From an uncultured Bacillaceae bacterium (GTDB taxonomy: Bacteria; Bacillota; Bacilli; Bacillales; Caldibacillaceae), in contig CALGAD010000017.1 in assembly GCA_937951955.1 (NCBI GenBank), positions 35,863 to 99,862 on the forward strand: a DNA stretch of 64,000 bases. The letters run 5' to 3'. This document shows positions 8,761-17,047 of this stretch, in pieces. A model generated the notes under the pieces. It saw only the letters and a program-made list of their open reading frames with translations. It ran no database searches and was not told the origin of the DNA. Made by a program: the position numbers and the translations under genes. Within the stretch, counting starts at the first letter, position 1; every line of letters starts with the position of its first letter.

Positions 8761-8790
8761 TTGGGCAAATTTGTTTTTATCTGGTATTAT
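8761..8790 (+). promoter_or_regulatory. Putative sigma-A promoter for yjbK-yjbJ
   Basis: TTGGGC, 18-nt spacer, TATTAT, about 50 nt before the yjbK GTG start. Hexamers are near but not at consensus. Confidence 0.4.
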
Positions 8791-8841
8791 TTTAACATAA
8801 TCAATCATTCGTACAAAAAGAATCATGAGCGGAGGAATAAA

Positions 8842-9429
8842 GTGGCGCAACATTTAGAAATTGAATTTAAAAATATGCTGACCGAACAGGAATTTAAAGC
8901 ATTGCAAACATACTTTTCCCTGAACGAGAATGCTTTCTTCTCGCAAAAGAATTATTATTTTGATACGCCAGCTTTCATGTTGCGAGATTTACATAGTGCG
9001 TTGCGAATACGCGAAAAAAACAACCGGTTCGAACTGACCTTAAAAGAACAAAAAATCCAAGGGCAACTGGAAACGACCCAGCCGCTTGCAAAAGAAGAAG
9101 CCCGGCAAATGATCGAAACTGGAGAATTACCCGAAGGACCGGTACAGAATCGCTTAAATGAATTAGGCGTTACCGATAATATTGAATATTTCGGTGCACT
9201 GGAAACACATCGTTGTGAAATTGAATATCGGGGTGGCTTGCTCGTTCTCGATCGGAGTTACTATTTAAAAAAAGTAGATTTTGAGGTAGAATATGAAGTA
9301 GATGACATAAATAAGGGAGAAAAAGTTTTTCTAGAATTATTAAACGAACTGAATATTCCACGCCGAAAAAGTCAAAACAAGATTGCGCGTTTTTATCAGG
9401 AAAAGAAACGATCGCTCGATCAGACCTAG
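8842..9429 (+). CDS. yjbK: CYTH domain protein YjbK
   Basis: CYTH (triphosphate tunnel metalloenzyme) protein of 195 aa. The family signature ExExK appears at the N-terminus as LEIEFK, and further basic and acidic residues (LRIREKNNRFELTLKEQ, CEIEYRGG, VEYEV) fit the triphosphate-binding tunnel. The start is GTG at 8842, six nt after GGAGG. Biochemistry is likely hydrolysis of an inorganic or organic triphosphate, but the physiological substrate is unknown. It lies divergent to the alarmone synthetase and 11 nt upstream of yjbJ. Confidence 0.88.
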   Translation: MAQHLEIEFKNMLTEQEFKALQTYFSLNENAFFSQKNYYFDTPAFMLRDLHSALRIREKNNRFELTLKEQKIQGQLETTQPLAKEEARQMIETGELPEGPVQNRLNELGVTDNIEYFGALETHRCEIEYRGGLLVLDRSYYLKKVDFEVEYEVDDINKGEKVFLELLNELNIPRRKSQNKIARFYQEKKRSLDQT

Positions 9430-9440
9430 GAGTGAATCGC

Positions 9441-10028
9441 ATGAACCCGTTACAAGTAAAAACGATGTTAGAGATTCAAGCATTGCGGCAAATCGGAATG
9501 CAAACGAATCAATCCCATGAACCACGTTCGACGGCTTTTTCAGAAATCTTACAGCAAGTCGTTCTTAGTCGAGTACAAAATGAGAAAACAATCCCTTCGT
9601 TCCAGCCAGTGATTCCCTTTCATTCCTGGAATAAACCGCTCAATATTCAAGGGGATTACAGCGATATTATTGAAGAGGCTTCCCGCCGCTATGAAATTCC
9701 CGCCCCGTTGATTCAGGCCGTTATTAAACAGGAATCGAATTTCAATCCCCAAGCTGTGAGTTCTGCGGGAGCAAAAGGGCTCATGCAGTTGATGCCCGGG
9801 ACAGCCCGGGAGATGGGGGTAACGAATATCATGGATCCGCGGGAGAACATCATGGGCGGAACGAAGTATTTACGGAAAATGCTCGATCGTTACGGAAATC
9901 TCGAATTAGCCCTGGCCGCCTATAATGCCGGTCCCGGCAATGTCGACAAATACGGCGGAATCCCTCCATTTAAAGAAACGCAAAATTACGTCAAAAAAGT
10001 CATGGAACAATTTTATAACCTGGTGTAA
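9441..10028 (+). CDS. yjbJ: Lytic transglycosylase domain protein YjbJ
   Basis: SLT-type peptidoglycan lytic transglycosylase of 195 aa. The catalytic glutamate is in VIKQESNFNPQAVSSAGAKGLMQLMPGTA, followed by NIMGGTKYLRKML and ALAAYNAGPGNV; these are the usual SLT/GEWL motifs. The first ~80 residues are a polar, low-homology leader without a clear cleavable signal peptide, so export is uncertain. The ATG at 9441 is chosen, eight nt after AGGAG; a GTG at 9432 is in frame. A strong terminator follows the gene. Confidence 0.88.
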   Translation: MNPLQVKTMLEIQALRQIGMQTNQSHEPRSTAFSEILQQVVLSRVQNEKTIPSFQPVIPFHSWNKPLNIQGDYSDIIEEASRRYEIPAPLIQAVIKQESNFNPQAVSSAGAKGLMQLMPGTAREMGVTNIMDPRENIMGGTKYLRKMLDRYGNLELALAAYNAGPGNVDKYGGIPPFKETQNYVKKVMEQFYNLV

Positions 10029-10037
10029 ATTCCCGTT

Positions 10038-10066
10038 CCGTTTGGCTTGCCAAACGGTCTTTTTTG
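10038..10066 (+). terminator. Intrinsic terminator of yjbK-yjbJ
   Basis: Perfect stem CCGTTTGG/CCAAACGG with a 4-nt loop followed by TCTTTTTT. Confidence 0.9.
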
Positions 10067-10103
10067 TGCTTAAAAGCGATTTATTTGAGTTAAAACTCCC
10101 CCG

Positions 10104-10131
10104 TTGATACAATAAGTCCAAAGCATATAGT
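10104..10131 (+). promoter_or_regulatory. Sigma-A promoter of yjbI-yjbH
   Basis: TTGATA, 16-nt spacer, TATAGT, ending 14 nt before the yjbI start; it would give a very short leader. Confidence 0.5.
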
Positions 10132-10145
10132 AAGGGGTTACGCCA

Positions 10146-10562
10146 ATGCAAAAACAATCGGTATCCATGTTTGAACAAATCGGTGAGGAAACACTCCATC
10201 GGCTTGTAGATGCTTTTTATTATCGCGTCGGCAGGCATCCAGATCTTGCACCGATTTTCCCTGAAGATTTAACCGAAACCGCAAGAAAGCAAAAGCAATT
10301 TTTAACGCAATTTCTCGGTGGGCCACCTTTATATACAAACGAACACGGACATCCCCGTCTAAGAATGCGGCATCTGCCATTTCCAATAACTCCGAAAAGA
10401 GCGCGGGCCTGGCTCCAGTGCATGTCGGAGGCCATGGATGAAGTACAGCTAGACCGGGGTATACGAGAGGAATTTTTCAGAAGGCTCGTCTTAACAGCCC
10501 ATCACATGATCAATACTCCTGATGAAGAACATGACGTGAAGAAACTAGGTGAAAGTCAGTGA
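10146..10562 (+). CDS. yjbI: Truncated haemoglobin, group II
   Basis: Group II truncated haemoglobin (trHbO) of 138 aa. AFYYRVGRHPDLAPIFP gives the B helix with its tyrosine, MRHLPFPI contains the proximal histidine, and the ARAWLQCM tryptophan corresponds to the G8 tryptophan typical of group II. It binds haem and oxygen; in B. subtilis it is reported to help YjbH-dependent redox or nitrosative stress handling. The stop overlaps the yjbH GTG start (GTGA), so the two are translationally coupled. Confidence 0.92.
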   Translation: MQKQSVSMFEQIGEETLHRLVDAFYYRVGRHPDLAPIFPEDLTETARKQKQFLTQFLGGPPLYTNEHGHPRLRMRHLPFPITPKRARAWLQCMSEAMDEVQLDRGIREEFFRRLVLTAHHMINTPDEEHDVKKLGESQ

Positions 10563-11428
10563 CAGAAAAACGAAACTGGGATGAACCCTCTCATAAATTG
10601 GTATGCTGTCAAAAGCGACCACTAGAAATGTATTATTTTATCGATCCCTTGCATCCCGTTTGTCTTGATCAAGATCCGATCATAAAAAAGCTCCAACTAG
10701 AATACGGACAATATTTTCGCTTAACATACGTGTTATTCGGTGAATTTCCAAAAGTAAAACCGATTGCAGTACACGAATATCAGCAACCGGTCAGTATCGA
10801 AAAACCGCCCGGAAATATCACGGGCAATCGCCATACTCTCTCCTTAGAGAAATCTTCACCCAACATTAGTTTTATTGCCATTAAAGCAGCTGAATTGCAA
10901 GGGAGAAAAGCAGGGATTCGTTATTTAAAAAAATTACAGGAATATTATTTTTATAAAAATGAGGATATCAACGATACGGAAACGTTAATTTCCTGTGCAG
11001 TCGAGTCCGAATTGGACGTGGACCTTTTTGAACAGGATATCGTTTCCCAGACTTCTGTTAAAGCTTTTATCAGTGACTTGCGCATCATTCAGGAAATGAA
11101 TGTCGAAGAAATTCCAACGGTCGTTGTCTTTAATAACAACGAGGAAGAAGACGGTTTGAAGTTAAGCGGTGTCAATCCGTATGAAGTGTATGTGGAACTA
11201 TTAACTGAAATGTTGAAAAAGATCCCCGTCCGGCGCCAATTGCCTCCATTACTTTCTTATATCCAGCATAAACATTTTGTCACAACAAAAGAAATCGCCA
11301 TTATTTACAACTGGCATCGGGTAAAGGCCGAACTGGAATTGAAAAAGCTGGTACTGCGAAGGGAAATCCGTAAAATTCAAACGCCCTTCGGTACGGCGTG
11401 GCAATACGCTGGATTGAAAAATCAATAA
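10559..11428 (+). CDS. yjbH: ClpXP adaptor YjbH/SpxH (DsbA-like)
   Basis: Adaptor that presents Spx to ClpXP for degradation; thioredoxin/DsbA-like fold, 289 aa. The match to the family includes LEMYYFIDPLHPVC, AAELQGRKAGIRYLKKLQE and the C-terminal winged segment beginning IQHKHFVTTKEIAIIYNW. The active-site CxxC found in B. subtilis (CPEC) is HPVC here, so only the second cysteine remains. The start is a GTG overlapping the yjbI stop; AGGTGA lies 7 nt upstream. Its substrate Spx is encoded 5 kb away in the same window. A terminator follows. Confidence 0.9.
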   Translation: MTEKRNWDEPSHKLVCCQKRPLEMYYFIDPLHPVCLDQDPIIKKLQLEYGQYFRLTYVLFGEFPKVKPIAVHEYQQPVSIEKPPGNITGNRHTLSLEKSSPNISFIAIKAAELQGRKAGIRYLKKLQEYYFYKNEDINDTETLISCAVESELDVDLFEQDIVSQTSVKAFISDLRIIQEMNVEEIPTVVVFNNNEEEDGLKLSGVNPYEVYVELLTEMLKKIPVRRQLPPLLSYIQHKHFVTTKEIAIIYNWHRVKAELELKKLVLRREIRKIQTPFGTAWQYAGLKNQ

Positions 11429-11460
11429 ATCAAAGTGAATACACAACGATTGTATCGATG

Positions 11461-11487
11461 AAAAAGCGACCGGAAAGGTCACTTTTT
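11461..11487 (+). terminator. Intrinsic terminator of yjbI-yjbH
   Basis: Stem AAGCGACC/GGTCACTT (one mismatch), GGAAA loop and six T, 33 nt after yjbH. Confidence 0.75.
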
Positions 11488-11883
11488 TATTTACAAAAAA
11501 TCCGCTCAAGTTTTTCCATATAAAAAAGTGCTGTTTATTAATTGGGATATTAAAAAATGGTGATAAAAGTGAAAGAAGGTTCGGTAGATGGGTGGTCTAC
11601 CGAACCTTCTTTCGTTACGAACAAAGGGGATGGGAGAAATTTTCACGGTCAAACAAAGGGGTATATGTTTGCTTGTGAATTTCTTCACGTCTATATAATA
11701 ACACGATTATTTTATCGATGCAAGGATTAATTCACTTTTTCACAAATTCTTCACAAATAAGGTGTTAATAGTAGAAATGAACGTCAAGTATATTGAGTTC
11801 GATAAATATTTGCTCTCTGCTCATATATCACCTTCCCGCTTCATAAAAATAAGTAGGACAAATCTTTACAAAGAGGGATCCCT
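11488..11883. other. Intergenic stretch rich in hairpins
   Basis: No coding region longer than a few tens of codons is convincing here. The stretch carries a perfect 15-bp hairpin (11574-11610) and a second imperfect one (11642-11679: TTCAC-CAAACA / TGTTTG-GTGAA with a symmetric internal loop). It then becomes AT-rich before the small membrane-protein gene. The leader of that gene probably starts somewhere here. Confidence 0.5.
11574..11610. repeat. Perfect 15-bp inverted repeat
   Basis: AGAAGGTTCGGTAGA and its exact complement separated by a 7-nt loop (TGGGTGG). Only three T follow on plus and a broken T-rich tract on minus, so it is a poor classical terminator despite the strong stem. It could be a processed RNA end, a small RNA or a protein-binding palindrome. 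Confidence 0.8.
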
Positions 11884-12060
11884 TTGAAAACACTAATCAT
11901 ACCTTTACTACTACTTTTCATACTCGTCTCGTTTATTTTGCAGATTTTCGGTATCATGAATCTGCTTCCTGTGTACTTGACGTCCTTTCTATTATTTATG
12001 TCCTTTTTTCTGTTTTTTTATTACTTAAATAATAAAAATCGCTTTCGCGGTTTTAAATAG
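11884..12060 (+). CDS. Small two-helix membrane protein, 58 aa
   Basis: Very hydrophobic protein starting at TTG with GAGGG 6-11 nt upstream. Two likely membrane segments (about residues 4-24 and 27-48) are separated by a short NLLP turn; the tail NNKNRFRGFK is basic and would stay in the cytoplasm. A bidirectional terminator comes 12 nt after the stop, which supports a real transcript. I do not recognise the family. B. subtilis has a small gene (yizD) at a similar place between pepF and yjbH, but I cannot confirm homology. Confidence 0.55.
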   Translation: MKTLIIPLLLLFILVSFILQIFGIMNLLPVYLTSFLLFMSFFLFFYYLNNKNRFRGFK

Positions 12061-12072
12061 TTCCATGATAAT

Positions 12073-12108
12073 AAAAGTATCCAGCCCCATCACGGCTGGA
12101 TACTTTTT
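12073..12108. terminator. Bidirectional terminator between the small membrane gene and pepF
   Basis: Perfect 14-bp stem AAAAGTATCCAGCC/GGCTGGATACTTTT with a 7-nt loop; T-tracts on both strands serve the convergent genes. Confidence 0.9.
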
Positions 12109-12119
12109 GCGAATCGATT

Positions 12120-13940
12120 TTATTGAATTCCGAGCAATTGTTCCATTTCGGTCAATTTTTCTTCAAACACTTTACATGCATCTTCAATCGGTTTGCTGCT
12201 CGTCATGTCAACCCCCGCGCGCTTTAATACTTCAATCGGGTAATCGGAGCTACCGGCTTTCAGGAAGTCGATATAGCGTTCGACGGCTGGTTTTCCTTCT
12301 TGCAAGATTTGTTTACTTAATGCCGTCGCTGCACTAAATCCGGTCGCATATTGATAGACATAATAATTGTAGTAGAAATGCGGAATTCGCGCCCATTCCA
12401 GACCAATTTCTTCATCAACAACAATATCATTGCCAAAATACTTTTTATTGAGATCATAGTAGATTTTCGTCAGCGACTCGGCTGTTAAAGCTTCACCGTT
12501 TTGGGCCCGCACGTGGATTTCGTGTTCAAATTCAGCGAACATCGTTTGCCGGAAGACGGTACCGCGGAACGTCTCTAAGTAATGATTTAATAAATACAAC
12601 CGTTCTTTCTTATCCTCTAATGTATTTAAGAAATAGTCGGTCAATAAGTTTTCATTGCAAGTGGAGGCGACTTCCGCAACAAAGATTGAATAATCTCCGT
12701 ACGGATACGGCTGATATTTTCTCGTGTAATAGCTGTGCACCGAGTGGCCGAGTTCATGGGCTAGTGTGAATACGTTATCCACATTGTTTTGCCAGTTCAT
12801 TAAAATATACGGATTCGTTCCGTAAGCGCCTGAAGAATAAGCACCGCTTCGTTTCCCTTTATTTTCATGAACGTCAATCCACCGTTCAGTAAAGGCTTTT
12901 TTCAGTACCGATAAATAGTCTTCTCCCATCGGTTCAAGACCCTTCAAGACGACATCTTTCGCCTCATCAAAGGTAAATTCCATCTGTACATCTTTTACTA
13001 ATGGTGTGTACAGGTCATACATGTGCAACTCATCAACACCGAGCACCTTTTTCCGGAGCGATACGTAACGGTGCAGTAAATGGAGGTGATCATTGACCGT
13101 ACGGACGAGATTGTCATATACCTCTTCCGGAATGTGGTTATTGGATAACGCTGCTTCCCGGGCGGATTTGTAGTTGCGCACTTTGGCATAAAAATTGTCC
13201 TTTTTCACTTGACCGCTTAATGTGGAAGCAAACGTATTTTTAAATTTCCCATATGTATCGTAAACGGCTTTAAACGCATCGTGACGAACCCGCCGATCAC
13301 TCGATTCTAAAAAGCGGATGTACCGGCCGTGGGTTACTTGCACCTCTTCCCCGTTTTCATCTTTTATAACCGGAAACTCGAGGTCGGCATTATTTAACAT
13401 TCCGAAGGTGTTGCTCGGTGATGCCATCACTTCCGATGCCTGGGCGAGCAAGCTTTCCATCTCGGCTGAAAGTACGTGAGGGCGCATTTTCGCGATTTGA
13501 TCAAAGGCGTGTTCATAAAGCTTTAGTTCCTCTTTTTCTTCTAAAAACTGCTTCAATTGCTTTTCATCGATAGAAAGCAGTTCCGGAACGACATAGGCAA
13601 AACTACTGGACGCTTGCGTATATAACGTCGTAGCCCGATCATTCATCCCTTGATAAAAAGAATTCGTTGTATCTTGATCATAGCGCATATGGGCATACGT
13701 ATATAATTTTCCGAGGCGCATCATCACTTCATCTTGAAATTGCAAAGCTTCGTATAAAACATCTGCACTCTCTCCCAGGCGTCCCTGGTAATCCGCTGCC
13801 TTCGGTAAAAGCTCCTTAATAGCAGCAAATTCCTTTTCCCAGTCTTCATCCGTTGCAAAAATATCTTCCAGGCGCCACGTATCTTCTACCGGAATCTCGT
13901 CACGGCTCGGCAACGTTTTTACTTGCGATTCACTGGCCAT
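12120..13940 (-). CDS. pepF: Oligoendopeptidase F
   Basis: Cytoplasmic M3B zinc oligopeptidase of 606 aa. The zinc site is HELGHS with H395, E396 and H399, followed by the third ligand region in FVAEVASTCNENLL. It cleaves short peptides; in B. subtilis overexpression of PepF affects sporulation peptides. The ATG at 13940 is chosen because GGGAGG precedes it by 8 nt. It lies 54 nt downstream of coiA on the same strand, matching the B. subtilis order mecA-coiA-pepF, and ends at a shared terminator. Confidence 0.95.
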   Translation of the reverse strand: MASESQVKTLPSRDEIPVEDTWRLEDIFATDEDWEKEFAAIKELLPKAADYQGRLGESADVLYEALQFQDEVMMRLGKLYTYAHMRYDQDTTNSFYQGMNDRATTLYTQASSSFAYVVPELLSIDEKQLKQFLEEKEELKLYEHAFDQIAKMRPHVLSAEMESLLAQASEVMASPSNTFGMLNNADLEFPVIKDENGEEVQVTHGRYIRFLESSDRRVRHDAFKAVYDTYGKFKNTFASTLSGQVKKDNFYAKVRNYKSAREAALSNNHIPEEVYDNLVRTVNDHLHLLHRYVSLRKKVLGVDELHMYDLYTPLVKDVQMEFTFDEAKDVVLKGLEPMGEDYLSVLKKAFTERWIDVHENKGKRSGAYSSGAYGTNPYILMNWQNNVDNVFTLAHELGHSVHSYYTRKYQPYPYGDYSIFVAEVASTCNENLLTDYFLNTLEDKKERLYLLNHYLETFRGTVFRQTMFAEFEHEIHVRAQNGEALTAESLTKIYYDLNKKYFGNDIVVDEEIGLEWARIPHFYYNYYVYQYATGFSAATALSKQILQEGKPAVERYIDFLKAGSSDYPIEVLKRAGVDMTSSKPIEDACKVFEEKLTEMEQLLGIQ

Positions 13941-13994
13941 ATATATACCTCCCAAAGATTTATTAAAATAATGATCAGTATGAATATCTATGCA

Positions 13995-15227
13995 TTATTT
14001 TATTATTTTTACCTTATCCATATTTGATTCATTCGTCAACATTAAGGACCGGATAATTTTTCCTTTATACATACGAAAAAAATCTTTTCGCATCGCATGT
14101 CGCATTAAATTCGGTTTTGTAATTAATTCGACCGGTTTCTGCAATTTCACCGTATCCCCTTCCAGCTTAACGATCCCGATTGCGGATAATAACCGCAAAT
14201 ATTCATAGATCGGATTTCTTTCCCTCTCTTGTTGCCAGTAGGTGACCGTCATCCGTTTTTCCATGGCAGTACGACCGGTTTGCGACAGGAAAAGGTAAAT
14301 ATCGCGTAAAGTAAACTCGGCGCCTTCTTTTCGTGCATAAAGAAAGTAGTGCCAGATATAGCCCTGCCAGATGAACGGAGAGGGTTTCAAACGGTATAAA
14401 TGTTTAACCGGGAGGCCGACTTCCGGTGGAAGTTGCAGCAGATGAATATGCTGATTATACAAATAGCGCAAAAATGGATTGTGCCTTGCCTTGCTGCTCA
14501 TCGAAAGATGCATGAGCCATTGTTCTGTGACCTCCAACCAGTAATCGTAAAAGCGAACGGGTGGAATTTGTGTGTTAACAATCGTTTGCCAATCAGTATC
14601 GAACGGAAAACTTTTGGAATCAAAAAGGGCGCGCTGGCTGGAATAAGGAAGTAAGTTCGTGTACAGGGAAAACTCCTTTTTAACAGGATTAAAGGTAATG
14701 AAGGAAGGCTGGTGGAATGGAGCATCATGGATGAAAAAGGAAAGGAAATCGGTTAAATGGAGTATGTTGGAATGCCGTTTCTTCACGACATCTGCATCGA
14801 CAATCCAGAGAGGAAAAATGCCGTGCTTTACATACGCTTGAGTTCTTTTTACCAATTCCTCGACAGGAATAATGGAAGCCTGGAATTCCACGGCAACGGG
14901 CCTGTCTTTAAATATAATATACAGATCCGGCCTTTGCTGGATTTCCGGAATATATTTTTCGAGAACTGGCTCAAATCCCTGTCGGGAAAACCATAGGTAG
15001 AGCCATCGTTTCCCTTCCAGATGACGGACCGATTCTCCCTCAGGTTTAACGAAACAGCGATGTTTGTGGGAAAAATGGGGATGTCTCTTTTTTCCCGCTT
15101 TTAATATCACCTGTTCTTTACAGGCGGGACAAAAATAAGGACCGGTGTTTTTTAGCTGCCTGATCGAATTATCAGACATTCCTAACACAGAAATGACATT
15201 CCCATTTGCATCAAAAGCGACGAACAT
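13995..15227 (-). CDS. coiA: Competence protein CoiA
   Basis: CoiA-like protein of 410 aa, needed for transformation in streptococci and bacilli, where it helps RecA-dependent recombination of incoming DNA. An N-terminal zinc-ribbon-like segment (YFCPACKEQVILKAGKKRHPHFSH) precedes a nuclease-like core with RPDLYIIFKDRPVAVEFQAS, the PD-(D/E)xK-style arrangement typical of the family. It starts at ATG after AAGGGGTGGGG. A mecA terminator separates it from mecA. Expression in B. subtilis is ComK-dependent; comK itself is at 61615-62205 here. I could not identify a convincing ComK box upstream. Confidence 0.9.
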   Translation of the reverse strand: MFVAFDANGNVISVLGMSDNSIRQLKNTGPYFCPACKEQVILKAGKKRHPHFSHKHRCFVKPEGESVRHLEGKRWLYLWFSRQGFEPVLEKYIPEIQQRPDLYIIFKDRPVAVEFQASIIPVEELVKRTQAYVKHGIFPLWIVDADVVKKRHSNILHLTDFLSFFIHDAPFHQPSFITFNPVKKEFSLYTNLLPYSSQRALFDSKSFPFDTDWQTIVNTQIPPVRFYDYWLEVTEQWLMHLSMSSKARHNPFLRYLYNQHIHLLQLPPEVGLPVKHLYRLKPSPFIWQGYIWHYFLYARKEGAEFTLRDIYLFLSQTGRTAMEKRMTVTYWQQERERNPIYEYLRLLSAIGIVKLEGDTVKLQKPVELITKPNLMRHAMRKDFFRMYKGKIIRSLMLTNESNMDKVKIIK

Positions 15228-15269
15228 ACCCCCACCCCTTTGAATTTAGTTTCTCCATTCAATTTGGCC

Positions 15270-15308
15270 AAAAAAATTGAAGCCGATTTTCACAATATGA
15301 AAATCGGC
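15270..15308 (-). terminator. Intrinsic terminator of mecA
   Basis: On minus, perfect 11-bp stem GCCGATTTTCA/TGAAAATCGGC with a 5-nt loop followed by TTCAATTTTTTT. Confidence 0.85.
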
Positions 15309-15328
15309 AACAGTTGGATGGTTCCTTA

Positions 15329-16000
15329 TTATAAAAAGTATTTACGAATCTCGTCTTGAACGTTTCTTGAGATGATTTCTTTCCCGTATTCTTGCAAGTA
15401 AGCTAAGGTTCGCTGCGATTCAGTGCCATATTCCAAAATCACACTGATAAAATCTTCAATTTCATCTTCCGTTAAATATTCAAAGGGGAAGTCAATAGAC
15501 AAATAATACTTTCCATCTAGACTGAAGAGCTTTGTATCTATATGTTCAAGCCAGGGACGGCGAGCAAGCGAAATCAGATCTTCAAAGTCATTGAAGGACA
15601 TGACAAATTGGATGGATTCTTCATCGTATTCATGATCCTCTTGATGCAACGTGTCGTAGTGGAAGTGGTGATCCAGTAATTGCTCCAGGTGTTCACCGAT
15701 GGTCATATCTTTAATCTTTTCATCGGGGAACGGAATTTCAAATCGCGTTCCGTCTTTTGTAATTTGCGCTTTTGTAACCAGAACTTCCAGACCTTTTTCC
15801 AGGGCCTGAACTTGTATCCAGAGAGGACCATCAAAGGAAAAATCTTCTTTTTGATGGACTTCATCCATCATTTCCCAGAACAATTCTTCACTCTTCTCCC
15901 GATTAAACCAGATATCCTCTCTGTCAAACCCTCTTTCTTCTACATCCACGTAAGAAATAAAAAACTTGATCGTGTGCTCGTTAATACGCTCGATTTCCAT
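15329..16000 (-). CDS. mecA: Adaptor protein MecA
   Basis: Adaptor of 223 aa that hands ComK and ComS to the ClpC-ClpP protease and helps ClpC hexamer assembly. The N-terminal substrate-binding domain (MEIERINEHTIKFFISYVDV, with the conserved NREKSEELFWEMM) and the C-terminal ClpC-binding domain (LISLARRP...LEYG) are both present, separated by an acidic linker. GGGAGAG precedes the ATG. A good sigma-A promoter lies about 90 nt upstream. Its target ComK is encoded in the same window. Confidence 0.94.
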   Translation of the reverse strand: MEIERINEHTIKFFISYVDVEERGFDREDIWFNREKSEELFWEMMDEVHQKEDFSFDGPLWIQVQALEKGLEVLVTKAQITKDGTRFEIPFPDEKIKDMTIGEHLEQLLDHHFHYDTLHQEDHEYDEESIQFVMSFNDFEDLISLARRPWLEHIDTKLFSLDGKYYLSIDFPFEYLTEDEIEDFISVILEYGTESQRTLAYLQEYGKEIISRNVQDEIRKYFL

Positions 16001-16089
16001 TTGATCACTCTCCCTTCCGAATGGGTATGTGAAGGGATTCCTCCCTTATGCAGGCCGAAGATAAATATTTTTAAAATGTTAACGATTAT

Positions 16090-16118
16090 TGTATACTTAT
16101 AGTGTTATTTTATGACAA
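16090..16118 (-). promoter_or_regulatory. Sigma-A promoter of mecA
   Basis: On minus, TTGTCA, 17-nt spacer, TATACA. The leader would include a 6-bp hairpin AAGGGA/TCCCTT at 16032-16047. Confidence 0.6.
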
Positions 16119-16197
16119 ATTCAAAGTGAAGGGAATCGATTCGAATCTTTACGATAAAAATGAAGCAAACACCTATTGAAAATGGTGCATAATGTAG

Positions 16198-16233
16198 AAA
16201 AAACCTTCATGCAGGATTCGTGTTGCATGAAGG
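16198..16233 (-). terminator. Intrinsic terminator of spx
   Basis: On minus, perfect 10-bp stem CCTTCATGCA/TGCATGAAGG followed by six T, about 65 nt after the spx stop. Confidence 0.88.
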
Positions 16234-16297
16234 CATCGACCATGTACTGCCATTATATACTGTTTTTTTTAAACCGTAAAGACATTTTCAACACAAT

Positions 16298-16693
16298 TTA
16301 ATTCACGAGCATCTGGGCCTGACGTAAATGATAATTGCGGATTTTTCGCGGCAGGAAGCGACGAATTTCATCCTCATTGTAGCCGACCTGGATTCGCTTT
16401 TCATCGACAAGAATTGGCCTGCGCAATAAACCAGGATTTTCCTGGATTAATTTAAACAACTCACTCAGGGATAAAGATTCTAAATTGACATTTAATTGCT
16501 GGAACGTTTTCGAGCGTGTCGAAATAATTTCATCCGTCCCGTTTTCTGTCATGCGAAAGATTTGTTTCAATTCTTCCAGAGTCAAAGGCTCGTTGAAAAT
16601 ATTCCTTTCTTTATAGGGGATATTATTTTGTTCCAACCAGGCCTTTGCTTTACGGCAGGACGTACAACTTGGTGCAGTGAAAATTGTAACCAA
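16298..16693 (-). CDS. spx: Transcriptional regulator Spx
   Basis: ArsC-family regulator of exactly 131 aa, as in B. subtilis. It binds the RNA polymerase alpha C-terminal domain and switches on thiol-stress genes. The redox switch C10-x-x-C13 (PSCTSCRKA) is intact, and the RMTENGTDE region carries the alpha-binding glycine. GLLRRPILVDEKRIQVGYNEDEIRRFLPRK is near-identical to the family. The start is TTG at 16693 after AAGGAGTG. Its adaptor YjbH is encoded at 10559-11428. It is transcribed apart from mecA, with its own terminator. Confidence 0.95.
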   Translation of the reverse strand: MVTIFTAPSCTSCRKAKAWLEQNNIPYKERNIFNEPLTLEELKQIFRMTENGTDEIISTRSKTFQQLNVNLESLSLSELFKLIQENPGLLRRPILVDEKRIQVGYNEDEIRRFLPRKIRNYHLRQAQMLVN

Positions 16694-17012
16694 CACCCCA
16701 TCACTCCTTTGTATGTAATTACCCCGGACTAACATCTTTTATTATCACATTATAATTACTTTAAAATAATATTTTCTATTTCTATTATACATAAAAATTA
16801 ATGCTATGGATATACTTTTTTCAAAATAATTCTTCTTTTTACTAAAAAAATTTCACCTAGAAAAAATCAACTATTTTCACTATATTTATGACATTACCCA
16901 TGAAAATTCATGTGAAATAAACAACAAATAATCTGGAATCAATTTGCTAGACCCGGTTCAGATAATTATCAATTAAACATTCTAAATGAAAATATAGTAA
17001 AAACCTACCACC
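16694..17012. other. AT-rich divergent region between spx and trpS
   Basis: No gene seen. The sequence is strongly AT-rich, with several TATAAT-like hexamers on minus (near 16750 and 16785) that may belong to spx, which has several promoters in B. subtilis. None has a clear matching -35, so I do not assign one. Confidence 0.4.
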
Positions 17013-17041
17013 TTGATTTCTTGGTATGGTTTTTTTATAAT
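17013..17041 (+). promoter_or_regulatory. trpS: Sigma-A promoter of the trpS T-box
   Basis: TTGATT, 17-nt spacer, perfect TATAAT; start site expected near 17048. It overlaps an imperfect inverted repeat (AAAACC-TACCA / TGGTATGGTTTT, about 17000-17034). Confidence 0.7.
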
Positions 17042-17047
17042 AAAAGC

